Assembly: GCF_005849285.1 (NCBI RefSeq)
Contig: NZ_CP040517.1
Location: forward strand, 688,501 to 752,500
DNA from: Luteithermobacter gelatinilyticus
GTDB taxonomy: Bacteria; Pseudomonadota; Alphaproteobacteria; Sphingomonadales; Emcibacteraceae
Length of the DNA stretch: 64,000 nucleotides
Direction of reading: 5' to 3'
The notes beneath the pieces are model-generated. The model ran no database searches. It was not told the origin of the DNA and saw only the letters and a program-made list of their open reading frames with translations. Of the stretch, positions 18,650 to 27,258 are shown piece after piece. Within the stretch, counting starts at the first letter, position 1. Each line of letters opens with the position of its first letter. A program made the position numbers and the translations under genes.

Positions 18650-19270
18650 CTATTTCTTGCCGCCGCTGTTATAAGCGTTGACGGCTTTTGCAGCAGTTTC
18701 CGTGTTCGGTTTTGTCTGGGCATTGCCGGTGATCAGATCCCTTGGGTTGGCAACCATAAGGCCCAGATTGGCCTGGGTGCTGCAGCCGAAATTGCGCAAT
18801 GGCGTGTTGTTGTAATTGGGTGAGGAGGGTTCGGACCAGTCTCCGCATTGGGGCGGTGTAACCACATAACGGGAGAGGAGAAGGCGGGCTGCCCCCTCTT
18901 CGGGTTCCACCCCGTAAGGTGTAATCTCACTGGCCAGATGAAGGCCGTGCCGTTTCAGAAATTCCGCCACATATGCGAAACGTTTTTGATCGAGTGCGGA
19001 AAGGCTGCCCTTATCCTCCAGCGGGAAATCCATACTCAGTTCATCCCCGTAGCCCACTTTCATTTTGTCAAGAAAGCTCATAAGCTGTCGGGTTTCCTCA
19101 GCAGAGAGCTTGGCACTATTAGGTGCAAATCTGATCTCATGGGGAATGCGGACCAATTGCACTTCGTTGCGCTTGTTCATGTCGATGCTGCTGCTGCTCT
19201 GCATACTGCTGCAGCCTGCCGTGACCAAAAGCAGAGACAGGATCAGTCCGTATTTTATCTTACTCCACAT
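18650..19270 (-). CDS. cpaD: Tad pilus lipoprotein CpaD
   Basis: 206 aa. The N-terminal signal ends in a lipobox (LLLVTAGC), so it is an outer-membrane lipoprotein. The C-terminal half has the CpaD signature CGDWSEPSSPNYNNTPLRNF followed by GCSTQANLGLMVANPRDL. It assists the CpaC secretin. It lies 12 bases after cpaC. Confidence 0.9.
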   Translation of the reverse strand: MWSKIKYGLILSLLLVTAGCSSMQSSSSIDMNKRNEVQLVRIPHEIRFAPNSAKLSAEETRQLMSFLDKMKVGYGDELSMDFPLEDKGSLSALDQKRFAYVAEFLKRHGLHLASEITPYGVEPEEGAARLLLSRYVVTPPQCGDWSEPSSPNYNNTPLRNFGCSTQANLGLMVANPRDLITGNAQTKPNTETAAKAVNAYNSGGKK

Positions 19271-19282
19271 TATTGCTCTCCT

Positions 19283-20779
19283 TTAGTCCAGCATGAATCC
19301 GGCGGCATTATTCGTTTTTTCCGCTTCTTTACCTTGCAGGGCGGGGGGGGTGTCGGCAATTCTGGTATCAAAGGCATTGCCTTTCAGGAACAGGTCCACA
19401 TCATTGGGCGCCCGGAAACCGTCTGTCGGCAGGGGCATGCTACTGCCGTTATGCGGTCGTACGATATAGGGGGTGACAATGATCACCAGTTCAGTTTCCT
19501 CGCGTTGAAATTTCGTGGACCGGAACAGGCTTCCCAGAATAGGCAGGTCGCCAAGCCAGGGAAATTTGGAAATGTCATTTTGCACGTTATTCTGTAACAG
19601 TCCGGCAATGGCAAAACTCTGACCGGATCCTACCTCAACCGTGGTCTCCGCCCGTCGGGTGGTGAGCGCTGGGATGCTAAAGCCGCTGAGGGTGACAGCG
19701 CCTGCGGAAGACAGCTGGCTGACTTCGGGTTTGATATACATATTGATTCTGCCGTCTTCGAGGACCGTTGGCTTAAAGGCAAGAGAAACCCCAAATTCCT
19801 TGTATTCCACATTTAGCTGGTTGTCATCGCCGATAATCGGAATGGGGAATTCTCCGCCGGCGAGGAAATTGGCGCTTTCCCCGGATTTGGTTGTCAGATT
19901 CGGTTCCGCCAGAACCGACAGAATGCCTTCGCTTTCCATGGCATCAATAATGAAATTGATGTCAAAATTACCGGACGTGAACCCGCCGGCCAGGCTGTTG
20001 ATGCCGCGGCCCTGGGTGAGAAATTCTTTCATGGGGATGGGCACTTCCGGTTTGATTGGAAGTCCGCTGACCGGATCAATAATGGAAGCGAAAGGATTTT
20101 CCACCAGATTAAAGACATCTGACCCTTGGGCCATGCCCAGTACGGTGGAACCGCTGCTGAACATGTTCTCAAAATTGAATCCCAGCTGTTTCATGGTGTT
20201 CCGGCCCACCTCGGCAATTCGAACCCGAAGGTTGACCTGTACTGGCGTGGCGATTTCCAGCCGGTTGATGATGGTGCTGTCCTTGCCGATGAAATCTTCA
20301 GCCATGCGTCGGGCCTCTTCGGCCTGATCCGGGTTTTTCACATGCCCGGTCAGCACCAGAAGTCCTTCGTATGAGCGTACATTGATATGGGCGTCAGGCA
20401 TGACGCTTTTGAGGGCGGCTTCCAGATTCCCCAGATTATGACTGACGGAGATCTCCCCCTGCAACAGGACTTCGTCATTATCCGAGACCGCATAAATCGA
20501 GGTTTCCCCCTGGCTTTTGCCGAAAATATAAACCAGTGTGGGGGATTTGACCTGGATATCGGCTATGGCTGGGTCGGCGATGAATATGTTATTGGCCGGC
20601 TGCTGAAGGCGCAACAGCGTGCCTTTGCTCACCTCAATTTGGATGTTTTCTTCTTGCAACGCCAAGGCGGAAGAAAACCAGCCGCTGACAAAGGCCAGAC
20701 CCGCTGCCGTGATATGGGCAAGCAATATTTTTTTCAAAGTGGTCCCCCACCGGACGCGATTTATGGTATGAGCAGACAT
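19283..20779 (-). CDS. cpaC: Tad pilus outer-membrane secretin CpaC/RcpA
   Basis: 498 aa with a signal peptide, then an N-terminal pilus domain (GTLLRLQQPANNIFIADPAIADIQV), a BON-like segment (LVLTGHVKNPDQAEEARRMAE) and the secretin domain ending ETELVIIVTPYIVRP. It forms the outer-membrane channel for the Flp pilus. It starts 2 bases after the cpaB stop. Confidence 0.92.
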   Translation of the reverse strand: MSAHTINRVRWGTTLKKILLAHITAAGLAFVSGWFSSALALQEENIQIEVSKGTLLRLQQPANNIFIADPAIADIQVKSPTLVYIFGKSQGETSIYAVSDNDEVLLQGEISVSHNLGNLEAALKSVMPDAHINVRSYEGLLVLTGHVKNPDQAEEARRMAEDFIGKDSTIINRLEIATPVQVNLRVRIAEVGRNTMKQLGFNFENMFSSGSTVLGMAQGSDVFNLVENPFASIIDPVSGLPIKPEVPIPMKEFLTQGRGINSLAGGFTSGNFDINFIIDAMESEGILSVLAEPNLTTKSGESANFLAGGEFPIPIIGDDNQLNVEYKEFGVSLAFKPTVLEDGRINMYIKPEVSQLSSAGAVTLSGFSIPALTTRRAETTVEVGSGQSFAIAGLLQNNVQNDISKFPWLGDLPILGSLFRSTKFQREETELVIIVTPYIVRPHNGSSMPLPTDGFRAPNDVDLFLKGNAFDTRIADTPPALQGKEAEKTNNAAGFMLD

Positions 20780-20781
20780 GG

Positions 20782-21663
20782 TTATTTTCCTTGTTTTACA
20801 AAGCCCATATTCTGAACTTTATTTCCTCTGACCACCTTGAGGCTGAAATGGGTGCCGTTTTTGCTTGCGCCGCCACCTGCACCGCGATACAGCAATTTGC
20901 TCACTTCGCTGTCCCAGGTCACGTCATCATGCATGTCGTTTTCCGAGACCTCGGAAGAGGCCCCGTCGCCTCCTTGGGCAAGGCTACGCAAGCTCATGGA
21001 AAGGCTGCCCATTTTTTCAAGCAGGGTAATTTTTTCTGCCTCCTCGGGAGTGACTTCGAACGTCACGGTTTTAACCTTGGCGGACGGGGTTTGGGTGGGG
21101 CTTGCCGTGCGCTGGTCTGTGGCGATTACCCGGACATTTTTCATCACCGTTTCGCTGACCTGGGCCCCGCCGGATTTATGAGTCAGGATGATATCCACAT
21201 AATCCCCCGGAAAAATAAACCCGGAAATGCTGGAGGTGATGTTGACCCGGATAGAGACGGCCCGTTTGCCCGGGGCCAGAACTGCCGCCATGAACCCGTG
21301 ATTCCCGGGTTTGATGACCCGTTCTTTGGTCACCGGCTCCCCGGCGATCATCATGCTGCGTACAACGGCGCCGGCAAAATCCTCTGGACGCACGTCTTTG
21401 GATTTACGGATATAACTTTCGTGCAGCTTGGCATCCGGCCAGGATTGCCATGTCAGATCTTCTGCTTTCAGAAGATGACCAGTCGCCAGGTGCCGGCTGG
21501 CAACCAGAACCTGAACCCCTGATGGCGCGGCTTTTTGGACCGTTGTTCCCGTGGTGACCGGTTTTGCAGCCGGTTGAATCAGACTGCGGGCCATGAAGGC
21601 CGTAATCCCGGCGATCACCAGGGCGATGACAATGAATATGATGCTGCGCATGTTGATAGTCAT
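20782..21663 (-). CDS. cpaB: Tad pilus assembly protein CpaB/RcpC
   Basis: 293 aa. One N-terminal membrane span (IIFIVIALVIAGITAFMA) is followed by an SAF domain (VLVASRHLATGHLLKAEDL) and the RcpC region (GKRAVSIRVNITSSISGFIFPGDYVDIILT). A periplasmic protein thought to stabilise or gate the secretin. Order cpaA-cpaB-cpaC is standard. Confidence 0.9.
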   Translation of the reverse strand: MTINMRSIIFIVIALVIAGITAFMARSLIQPAAKPVTTGTTVQKAAPSGVQVLVASRHLATGHLLKAEDLTWQSWPDAKLHESYIRKSKDVRPEDFAGAVVRSMMIAGEPVTKERVIKPGNHGFMAAVLAPGKRAVSIRVNITSSISGFIFPGDYVDIILTHKSGGAQVSETVMKNVRVIATDQRTASPTQTPSAKVKTVTFEVTPEEAEKITLLEKMGSLSMSLRSLAQGGDGASSEVSENDMHDDVTWDSEVSKLLYRGAGGGASKNGTHFSLKVVRGNKVQNMGFVKQGK

Positions 21664-21675
21664 AACCTGTAATCC

Positions 21676-22203
21676 TTATAGAAAAGCCCCGTTCAATTTT
21701 GCGATCAATTGTGCGGCCACATACAGCCCGCCGAGGGCGATTCCCACTCCATAGGGCATGTTCACTTGTTCCAGTTGTGCCACAGGAACGTTTACATTCT
21801 CTGAAGATTTGAAAAATTTTGATCTGTTCAGGTGTTTTTTCGCGAGCAGAACTGCCGCAATGATGCCGCCGGTCACGGACATGATCACCAGAAAATCCAG
21901 GATCAGGGAGGGACCGGCCCATAATGCCACAGCCGGGATAAGTTTGACGTCGCCCCCGCCCATTACGTTCATGGCAAACAAACCTGCCCCAATACCAAAA
22001 AGAACGGCGGCCAGCACTATGGACCAGAGTATCTGGGCCCCTTCCACTCCTCCATATTCCCATTCCAGGCCGATCAGATAAAGAGGGTAAAGTCCGGCAA
22101 CCATGAGGCACAACCGGTTGGACAGGATATAATGCTGGATGTCCGAGATGGCCCCCCGGATCATTAATGCGGCAAATCCTGACACGATCAGTATGGTAAA
22201 CAA
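21676..22203 (-). CDS. cpaA: Prepilin peptidase CpaA/TadV
   Basis: 175 aa, about six membrane spans. The two catalytic aspartates of type IV prepilin peptidases are visible: Asp in RGAISDIQHYILSN and the GxGD-type MGGGDVKLIP. It cleaves and possibly methylates the Flp pilins and TadE/F-like pseudopilins. The start appears to be TTG at 22201-22203, with AGGGG at good spacing. Confidence 0.88.
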   Translation of the reverse strand: MFTILIVSGFAALMIRGAISDIQHYILSNRLCLMVAGLYPLYLIGLEWEYGGVEGAQILWSIVLAAVLFGIGAGLFAMNVMGGGDVKLIPAVALWAGPSLILDFLVIMSVTGGIIAAVLLAKKHLNRSKFFKSSENVNVPVAQLEQVNMPYGVGIALGGLYVAAQLIAKLNGAFL

Positions 22204-22337
22204 CTTTTTCCCCTGTACCTGATTTTGTGAATTTGTCTTATGGTTCCAGGAATAAAGGAAAAAGGTGATTTAATGGTTAACGCGCAGCTGCTCTTAATCA
22301 TTAACTTTAGCGGCGCGGTTAACCATAAAGAAGGGGG

Positions 22338-22517
22338 TCAATTATTGACGGCGTCGGAAATGGCCGTCGTCGTGCGGGAGCTCATGGACTTGAAGGAATC
22401 GCCGAATGCCATGAAGGCGGTCATTACGGCCACGACCAGGATAGCTGCCAGTAACCCGTATTCAATGGCGGTGGCGCCGTGAATGTTCTTGGATAGTTTT
22501 TTCAACAGAACATACAT
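22338..22517 (-). CDS. flp: Flp/Fap-type major pilin (second copy)
   Basis: 59 aa: a basic N-terminus (LLKKLSKNIHG), the processing site and motif G/ATAIEYGLLAA, a hydrophobic helix, and a short tail ending SDAVNN. This is the Flp pilin pattern; CpaA should cut after the Gly. I start at ATG 22517, preceded by GAGGAGG nine bases upstream. It is separated from the first pilin gene by a terminator. Confidence 0.9.
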   Translation of the reverse strand: MYVLLKKLSKNIHGATAIEYGLLAAILVVAVMTAFMAFGDSFKSMSSRTTTAISDAVNN

Positions 22518-22537
22518 GAGTAGGGTCCTCCTCAATG

Positions 22538-22573
22538 AAAAAGCGGCTTTGGCCTTGCGGGGCCAAAGCCGCT
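22538..22573 (-). terminator. Rho-independent terminator between the two flp genes
   Basis: AGCGGCTTTGGCC and GGCCAAAGCCGCT make a perfect 13-bp stem with a 6-base loop; on the minus strand a T-run follows. It lies right after the first flp gene and before the rest of the tad operon. Confidence 0.85.
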
Positions 22574-22597
22574 GAATGGTTCGCCAGGCACTATGCC

Positions 22598-22774
22598 TTA
22601 GTTGCTGGCGCCGTCCATCGCTGAAGAAACGGAATTAAAGGTCGCATTCAGTGAGGAGCTCACAGCGCTCAGGCCGGTGATGGCGGCAACCGCGACCAGG
22701 GCGGCGATCAGGCCATATTCGATGGCGGTGGCGCCAGCTTCACTTTTCTTCAGTTTTGCAAGAAACTTTTTCAT
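22598..22774 (-). CDS. flp: Flp-type pilin, promoter-proximal copy
   Basis: 58 aa: MKKFLAKLKKSEAG, then the cleavage site before ATAIEYGLIAALVAVAAITG and a Ser/Asn-rich tail ending AMDGASN. The GATAIEYG core is identical to the other pilin. The ATG at 22772-22774 follows ATGGAGTAAG. As the first gene before a strong terminator it is likely the most expressed pilin. Confidence 0.9.
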   Translation of the reverse strand: MKKFLAKLKKSEAGATAIEYGLIAALVAVAAITGLSAVSSSLNATFNSVSSAMDGASN

Positions 22775-23073
22775 CAGTCTTACTCCATGTGCCTAAATTT
22801 AAATTAGCGTGCCAAAATTAAAATCAGCTTCCATTGCCAAGTTTGTGAAGACCACTATGCACAGAAGTTATGAATAAAAAGTTAATGAGTTTCTTTTTTT
22901 CCTTTTTTATTACAAAGACTTACGCATAAAATCTTGATATAATTTTAATCATTTTTTAAGATCCGGCACCGAAAGGAAGGCAGATGTGATCCTCTAAAAA
23001 GTCAGGACGAATCCCTCCCGCCAAGTATTTTATTTTGGGCACGGTGTCTCAAAAAAACTTTAATATGAAGAAG
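22775..23073. other. AT-rich promoter region upstream of the tad locus
   Basis: About 300 bases without a gene, very AT-rich (runs of T near 22890-22910). It must hold the tad/flp promoter reading leftward and the 3' end of the kinase transcript arriving from the right. No clear sigma-54 or other box could be fixed by eye. Confidence 0.5.
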
Positions 23074-23904
23074 TTAACTCTGCTGTGGGTAATTGCCGAC
23101 AGTCAGGACCAAATGGCTTACATACCCCCTGTCACAGTGGCTTTTCAAATCGCCGCCAATCAGGCGCGCCAGATCCCTGGCAATAGATAAACCGTAGCCT
23201 GGCGCCAATCTGGGTTCATGATTTCTGGGTTCATGGTTTTGTGTCGCAAAGTCTCCGCCAGATTGCCCCGCGGGGTCCTTGGTAATTTTATTAAACAGGG
23301 TTTCGCTCTCTGCTTCCGGGATTTTCTGTCCCAGTAAAGGAACTTCGATTCGGACCTGGGCATTGCTGCTGATCAGAACCGACAGGGTCAGTTGCTCGCC
23401 TTCCCGGGCCTCCCTGACGGCGCTGGAGATCATTTTGCACAGACACATTTCCAGACATTGCCGATCATTATAGAGAATGACGTCTATGTTCCTGTCGCCA
23501 TTGATAATCCGGACATTCTTGCGTTTGAGCAGTGAAGCAACCTTTTCCTCACAGCTTCTAATAACGGATTTAAGAGAAAAGGATTCTGGGCTGACTTCGA
23601 TCAGACCGGAATCCAGTTTGGCCGAATCCAGAACGTCATTCACGGCCTCTTTCAGCCTGTTGGCAGCCTCAAGAATATTTTGGGTGTGTTCACGATATTT
23701 CGGGTTTACCGGGCCCCAGGCTTCCATGTCGATCATTTCCGAAAAACCAATGATGGCATTAAGCGGGGTCCGGAATTCGTGGGACAGATTTTGCAACAAT
23801 TCAGAAGCAATCTGGTCCTGTTTTTCGGAACCAGTATCATAGATGTCTTCTGTTTCATCCCCATTGGCAACCTTGCGCCCGCGCATTTCCTGCCTTACGG
23901 GCAT
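23074..23904 (-). CDS. Histidine kinase core (C-terminal half of a split DUF2336-PAS kinase)
   Basis: 276 aa. HisKA H-box LSHEFRTPLNAIIGFSEMIDMEAWGP and a degenerate ATPase domain: the region around IRIEVPLLGQK lacks an obvious N box, though a G2-like segment APGYGLSIARDLARLIGG remains. It overlaps the next frame by 10 bases. One extra C in a run of eight C at 24003-24010 would join the two frames without a stop, giving one DUF2336-PAS-HisKA-HATPase protein. The internal ATG has only a weak ribosome binding site, so separate translation is doubtful. Confidence 0.75.
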   Translation of the reverse strand: MPVRQEMRGRKVANGDETEDIYDTGSEKQDQIASELLQNLSHEFRTPLNAIIGFSEMIDMEAWGPVNPKYREHTQNILEAANRLKEAVNDVLDSAKLDSGLIEVSPESFSLKSVIRSCEEKVASLLKRKNVRIINGDRNIDVILYNDRQCLEMCLCKMISSAVREAREGEQLTLSVLISSNAQVRIEVPLLGQKIPEAESETLFNKITKDPAGQSGGDFATQNHEPRNHEPRLAPGYGLSIARDLARLIGGDLKSHCDRGYVSHLVLTVGNYPQQS

Positions 23905-25415
23905 AACCCTGTGGTGCTCAGAGGCGTCAGCGGCATCTTCTGGCGGATGATCCGGGGCTGTCTCTGATCTGTGTTGTGTGACGTGCTCCTCCGGTGTGGG
24001 TTGGGGGGGGCTGGGATCTGTCCCGCCTCAAGGCTGCGGGCGCTGCCACGAAATCCTTTAAAGCGACCTGTCTGGATATCGAAGACGGCGACACCGCTCA
24101 ATAGCCAGATGGACTGGTCTCCTTTGCTGGAGGTAATGGTAAATGCCTCGTTGCGGAAAGGGCTGCGTCTCTCGAACAGTGCTTCAAAACTCAGACTGTT
24201 GTCATGTCCCGGCGGGATGTGGCACATGCCGATAAAGTCTTCACCAATCATGTCCCGGGCCGGCCGACCAAAAGCCGTAAACGCTTCGTCAGAAAGAAAT
24301 CTCAAGGCGCCGTTGCGGTCGATTTCCCAGAACCAGTCCGCACTGGCTCTGACAAAATTCCGGTCTGAGGGGCTGATTTCTTCGGTGTCCGGCAGAGGAG
24401 GCGATGGTGCGGCCTGAGAGCCGGCCTGAGAGCCGGCCTGAGAGCCGGTCTGTGGGAAATCGTCTGTTTCTGCTTCGGAGGGGGGCACTGGTTTTTCAAA
24501 CGCCGTGTCGCGATTTTGTCTTCCCCCTGACGGATTGCTCATGTGCAGGACCGGCTCGTCACTGTCGTGTGACGGGGGGGCGGGTCGGGCGGCTGTGGAC
24601 TGGGCGGCTGTGGACTGGGCGGCTGTGGACTGGGCGTCCCCATAGGCGGCGGCAAGGCGTTGCTCTTCCTCAAGATTGAAAATCGCCCGGGACAGCTCGG
24701 CCATGCTGAGCTTTTTCTGCGATGCTGGCGTCTCGGCAGAGGACGGTGAGGCCTCAAATGCGTTCCCTCTATCTTCCCTGTGTTCTCCGCCGTTCCTGTC
24801 TCTTTTGTCATGAGGGGCAGGATCATGGGAAGCAGGATAATGCCATCTTTTGTGATGCCGTTGGGACTTGATCAGGTTGAACAGGCTGGCCGTTGTTTCT
24901 TCATCAAGGCTTGGCCGGTTCAGGGAGTCCCGCTCTGCCAGTTCGCTGAGGCTGAATTTCAGGCGCGGGGCAGTCTGCCCGTGGTGATGGCGGTCCAATT
25001 CGTGCCGGACCAGCGGGGACAGGCCAAACCGTCGTGAAATGAAATAGCGATGTTGATCATTACCGTAACGCACCAGATGAATAAGATGATCATCAGGAAT
25101 AATCGCCTGTTCCAGAAGGGGGCCGGAAACTTCGGCTACATCTTCCGAAAAGATTTTGATTAGATCAACCGGCGGGTCGTCCATATTGATCAGCACGGAG
25201 ACAATGTCCTTACGGGCTTTCAGCTCCACCGAAGGCAGCAACTCCCTCAGAATATCCAGCAGCATGCGAATCTGTTTTTCCGACTGCATCGGGCGATGTT
25301 GCACAAACAGATCGCAAATATGTGAAAACAACAAGGTGCGGGCCTGCGGAGAATCATCTCTGGCAAGCTCTAGAAGATTCCGGATTTTATCGTCATATTG
25401 CGCGCGATGAGGCAC
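23895..25415 (-). CDS. DUF2336 plus PAS domain protein (N-terminal half of a split kinase)
   Basis: 506 aa from GTG 25413-25415 (VPHRAQYDD), which follows AAAGGGAATTCG; a TTG 78 bases upstream is less likely. Residues to about 170 match DUF2336, alpha-helical repeats often found in alphaproteobacterial regulators. A low-complexity linker with in-frame 12- and 15-bp repeats follows (GSQA and AQSTA units), then a PAS domain (VRASADWFWEIDRNGALRFLS). The last 35 residues after the poly-C run look out of frame. Confidence 0.7.
   Translation of the reverse strand: MPHRAQYDDKIRNLLELARDDSPQARTLLFSHICDLFVQHRPMQSEKQIRMLLDILRELLPSVELKARKDIVSVLINMDDPPVDLIKIFSEDVAEVSGPLLEQAIIPDDHLIHLVRYGNDQHRYFISRRFGLSPLVRHELDRHHHGQTAPRLKFSLSELAERDSLNRPSLDEETTASLFNLIKSQRHHKRWHYPASHDPAPHDKRDRNGGEHREDRGNAFEASPSSAETPASQKKLSMAELSRAIFNLEEEQRLAAAYGDAQSTAAQSTAAQSTAARPAPPSHDSDEPVLHMSNPSGGRQNRDTAFEKPVPPSEAETDDFPQTGSQAGSQAGSQAAPSPPLPDTEEISPSDRNFVRASADWFWEIDRNGALRFLSDEAFTAFGRPARDMIGEDFIGMCHIPPGHDNSLSFEALFERRSPFRNEAFTITSSKGDQSIWLLSGVAVFDIQTGRFKGFRGSARSLEAGQIPAPPNPHRRSTSHNTDQRQPRIIRQKMPLTPLSTTGLCP
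24003..24010. other. Run of eight G (C8 on the coding strand) at the kinase frame break
   Basis: The homopolymer lies exactly where the DUF2336-PAS frame must shift by -1 to enter the kinase frame. The shifted frame is open from here to the kinase H-box. Confidence 0.8.
24411..24446. repeat. 12-bp tandem repeat, three copies, in the kinase linker
   Basis: GGCCTGAGAGCC at 24411, 24423 and 24435; encodes repeated GSQA on the minus strand. Confidence 0.9.
24591..24635. repeat. 15-bp tandem repeat, three copies, in the kinase linker
   Basis: GGCTGTGGACTGGGC at 24591, 24606 and 24621; encodes repeated AQSTA on the minus strand. Confidence 0.9.
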
Positions 25416-25797
25416 CGAATTCCCTTTAAAAAATTTCGTCAAAAAAAACGGTGCTGCCAACACCGCTGTCCGATCAAGCCAAGTCTGACCCAAGTGTTCG
25501 TGTTCAGGGGGAGGTGTTATTAAAATATCTGATTAGAAGACCGCCAATCCCTGTTTTTTTGTTCTCCAAATTATAGCCATTTCTGAAAGATAGTGCCAGT
25601 TAAAAGCATCAAATAAATCATTGTATATCCTGGTGATGGGCGGGCTTCAGCGCAGGACGGAAATCAAGTCGTTGAATAATTTCATGGAAAAGACTAATGG
25701 CGTCATTTTCTATCACAGGGGAGACATTTTCTTGCTGATGCGGGTCAATTCCTGTATAAAATGTGTTCTGTTTAAAATAGCACTTCAAGGATGATTT
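25416..25797. other. Gap between the split kinase and the divergent Lrp regulator
   Basis: No convincing gene; a 62-codon open frame at 25618-25806 has no family features. It holds the divergent promoters and the hairpin at 25441-25465. Confidence 0.5.
25441..25465 (-). terminator. Short hairpin with T-run upstream of the DUF2336 gene
   Basis: On the minus strand CGGTG-TTGGCAG-CACCG is followed by eight T. It is a short stem in the gene's own leader, so possibly an attenuator. Confidence 0.4.
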
Positions 25798-26274
25798 ATG
25801 CATCACATAAAGCTTGACGATATTGATCGCCGCATTTTGGAAAACCTTCAGAATGACGGCCGAATGACCAATGTTGAGCTGGCGGAAAAAGTTGGTATCA
25901 CCGCGCCGCCTTGCCTCAGGCGGGTGCGGGCGTTAGAGGATGCCGGATATATACAGGGGTATCATGCCGAATTGAATGCCGAGGCCCTCGGATATGGCCT
26001 GACGGTATTTGCCATGGTTGGATTGCATAGCCAGGCAGAAAGCGATTTGCGGGCCTTTGAGGCCTTGGTAAATGAGTGGCCCCTGGTGCGGGAAGCCTAT
26101 ATGTTGAACGGGGAGATAGATTTTATTCTGAAAATTGTGGCTCGCGACCTGGCCCAGTTCCAGACCTTCCTCACCTCGCAATTGACCCCGGCGCCCAATG
26201 TGGCAAGCGTTAAGACGTCGCTCAGCATTCGCTGTGGCAAAAAACTGCACGGCGTTCCCGTGGACCTGGAGTGA
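25798..26274 (+). CDS. Lrp/AsnC-family transcriptional regulator
   Basis: 158 aa. The N-terminal helix-turn-helix (LDDIDRRILENLQNDGRMTNVELAEKVG, cut here by PPCLRRVRALEDAGYI) is followed by an RAM/AsnC ligand-binding domain (YGLTVFAMVGLHSQAE, EAYMLNGEIDFILKIVA). Such proteins sense amino acids and often control a nearby gene; no obvious amino acid gene is adjacent, so the target is unknown. Confidence 0.9.
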   Translation: MHHIKLDDIDRRILENLQNDGRMTNVELAEKVGITAPPCLRRVRALEDAGYIQGYHAELNAEALGYGLTVFAMVGLHSQAESDLRAFEALVNEWPLVREAYMLNGEIDFILKIVARDLAQFQTFLTSQLTPAPNVASVKTSLSIRCGKKLHGVPVDLE

Positions 26275-26282
26275 TTCGTTAG

Positions 26283-26361
26283 GAAAATGGGGACAGTATA
26301 CTATTTTGATGGGAAACGCCCACTTTAGGTGTCGACAAAATAGTATACTGTCCCCATTTTC
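26283..26361. repeat. Long inverted repeat upstream of the REP-associated transposase
   Basis: Arms at 26283-26308 and 26336-26361 are perfect inverted copies (core GGGGACAGTATACTATTTT) around a 27-base spacer. The same core recurs after the transposase and after the toxin gene. Confidence 0.9.
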
Positions 26362-26396
26362 TTGACTTGTCATCAGGCGTCTTTTACACTCTTCTT

Positions 26397-27071
26397 ATGG
26401 CTAGGATAGCGAGACTTGTGGTGCCCGGGCGCCCCCATCATGTGACCCAGCGCGGTGTGCGCCGCATGGAGGTTTTCAGGAAGGATGGCGATTATGCCGC
26501 CTATCTCGCCTTGATTTCACAGAGTTGCAAAAAAGCCGGCACGGAGGTGTGGGCTTATTGCCTGATGCCGAACCATGTGCATCTGATCATGGTTCCCGCC
26601 GATGAGGACGGTCTGCGTGCCGCCCTTGGCGAGGCGCATCGGCAATATACCCGCAGGATCAATTTTCGCGAAGGCTGCCGGGGCCATCTGTGGCAGGAGC
26701 GGTTTCACTCATTTCCCATGGATGAGACCTATTTGACGGCTTGCGTGCGCTATGTCGAGCTTAATCCCGTGCGCGCCGGCCTGGTCAAGCGTCCTGAGGA
26801 TTGGACCTGGTCGAGCGCCCGCGCGCATCTCTGTGGCAAAAATGACGAAGTGGTAACCGTTGAGCCAATGCTGAGCCGCATTTCGGACTGGGCGACGTTT
26901 CTTGAGGGCGGCGTGCGGGAGGCCGAGTTGGAGCGGCTGCATCTGCACACGAGAACGGGCCGACCTCTGGGGGATGATGACTGGGTGCGTGGCCTGGAAA
27001 AGCAAACGGGCCGAAGCTTAAGAGCAAAACCCGTCGGCCGGCCGAAAAAGGGCCGGAAAAATAAGAAATAG
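26397..27071 (+). CDS. REP-associated tyrosine transposase (RAYT, IS200-like Y1 family)
   Basis: 224 aa from ATG 26397. The family pattern is clear: start MARIARLVVPGRPHHVTQRG, HUH metal motif PNHVHLI (His60, His62), LWQERFHSFPMDE, and the catalytic tyrosine in VRYVELNPVRAGLV (Tyr119). RAYTs are single-copy domesticated relatives of IS200/IS605 transposases that act on REP palindromes. Copies of GGGGACAGTATAC-type palindromes flank it, as expected for its substrate. Confidence 0.9.
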   Translation: MARIARLVVPGRPHHVTQRGVRRMEVFRKDGDYAAYLALISQSCKKAGTEVWAYCLMPNHVHLIMVPADEDGLRAALGEAHRQYTRRINFREGCRGHLWQERFHSFPMDETYLTACVRYVELNPVRAGLVKRPEDWTWSSARAHLCGKNDEVVTVEPMLSRISDWATFLEGGVREAELERLHLHTRTGRPLGDDDWVRGLEKQTGRSLRAKPVGRPKKGRKNKK

Positions 27072-27119
27072 TATACTGTCTTCGTTTTTCGCCCATTTTT
27101 CGTATACTGTCCCCATTTT
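27069..27119. repeat. Two direct copies of the GTATACTGTCCCCATTTTT end after the RAYT gene
   Basis: AGTATACTGTCTTCGTTTTT and CGTATACTGTCCCCATTTTT, in tandem; the first is degenerate and begins within the RAYT stop codon. Confidence 0.8.
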
Positions 27120-27258
27120 TCCAATTAAGGACAGCTTCCTTCCCCCGCCCCCGGACATCCCCCATGTTCGAGGGTTTTTTATTTTCATATTCCCCTTTTT
27201 CTTGAATATAACCTTTCTATGTAGTATTGTTGCTACAATTGAATAAGGAGATCGTTTT

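Noticed and set aside
21404-22111. A 235-codon frame overlapping cpaA and cpaB
   Set aside because: It runs in another frame of the same strand across two well-identified genes, with no features of its own.
22775-22830. Sigma-54 promoter for flp
   Set aside because: TGGCACG on the minus strand fits the -24 box, but the -12 position reads TTTAA instead of TTGC, and the start would be too close to the ATG.
25618-25806. A 62-codon minus-strand gene between the kinase and Lrp genes
   Set aside because: No ribosome binding site, no known family, and it overlaps the Lrp promoter and start.
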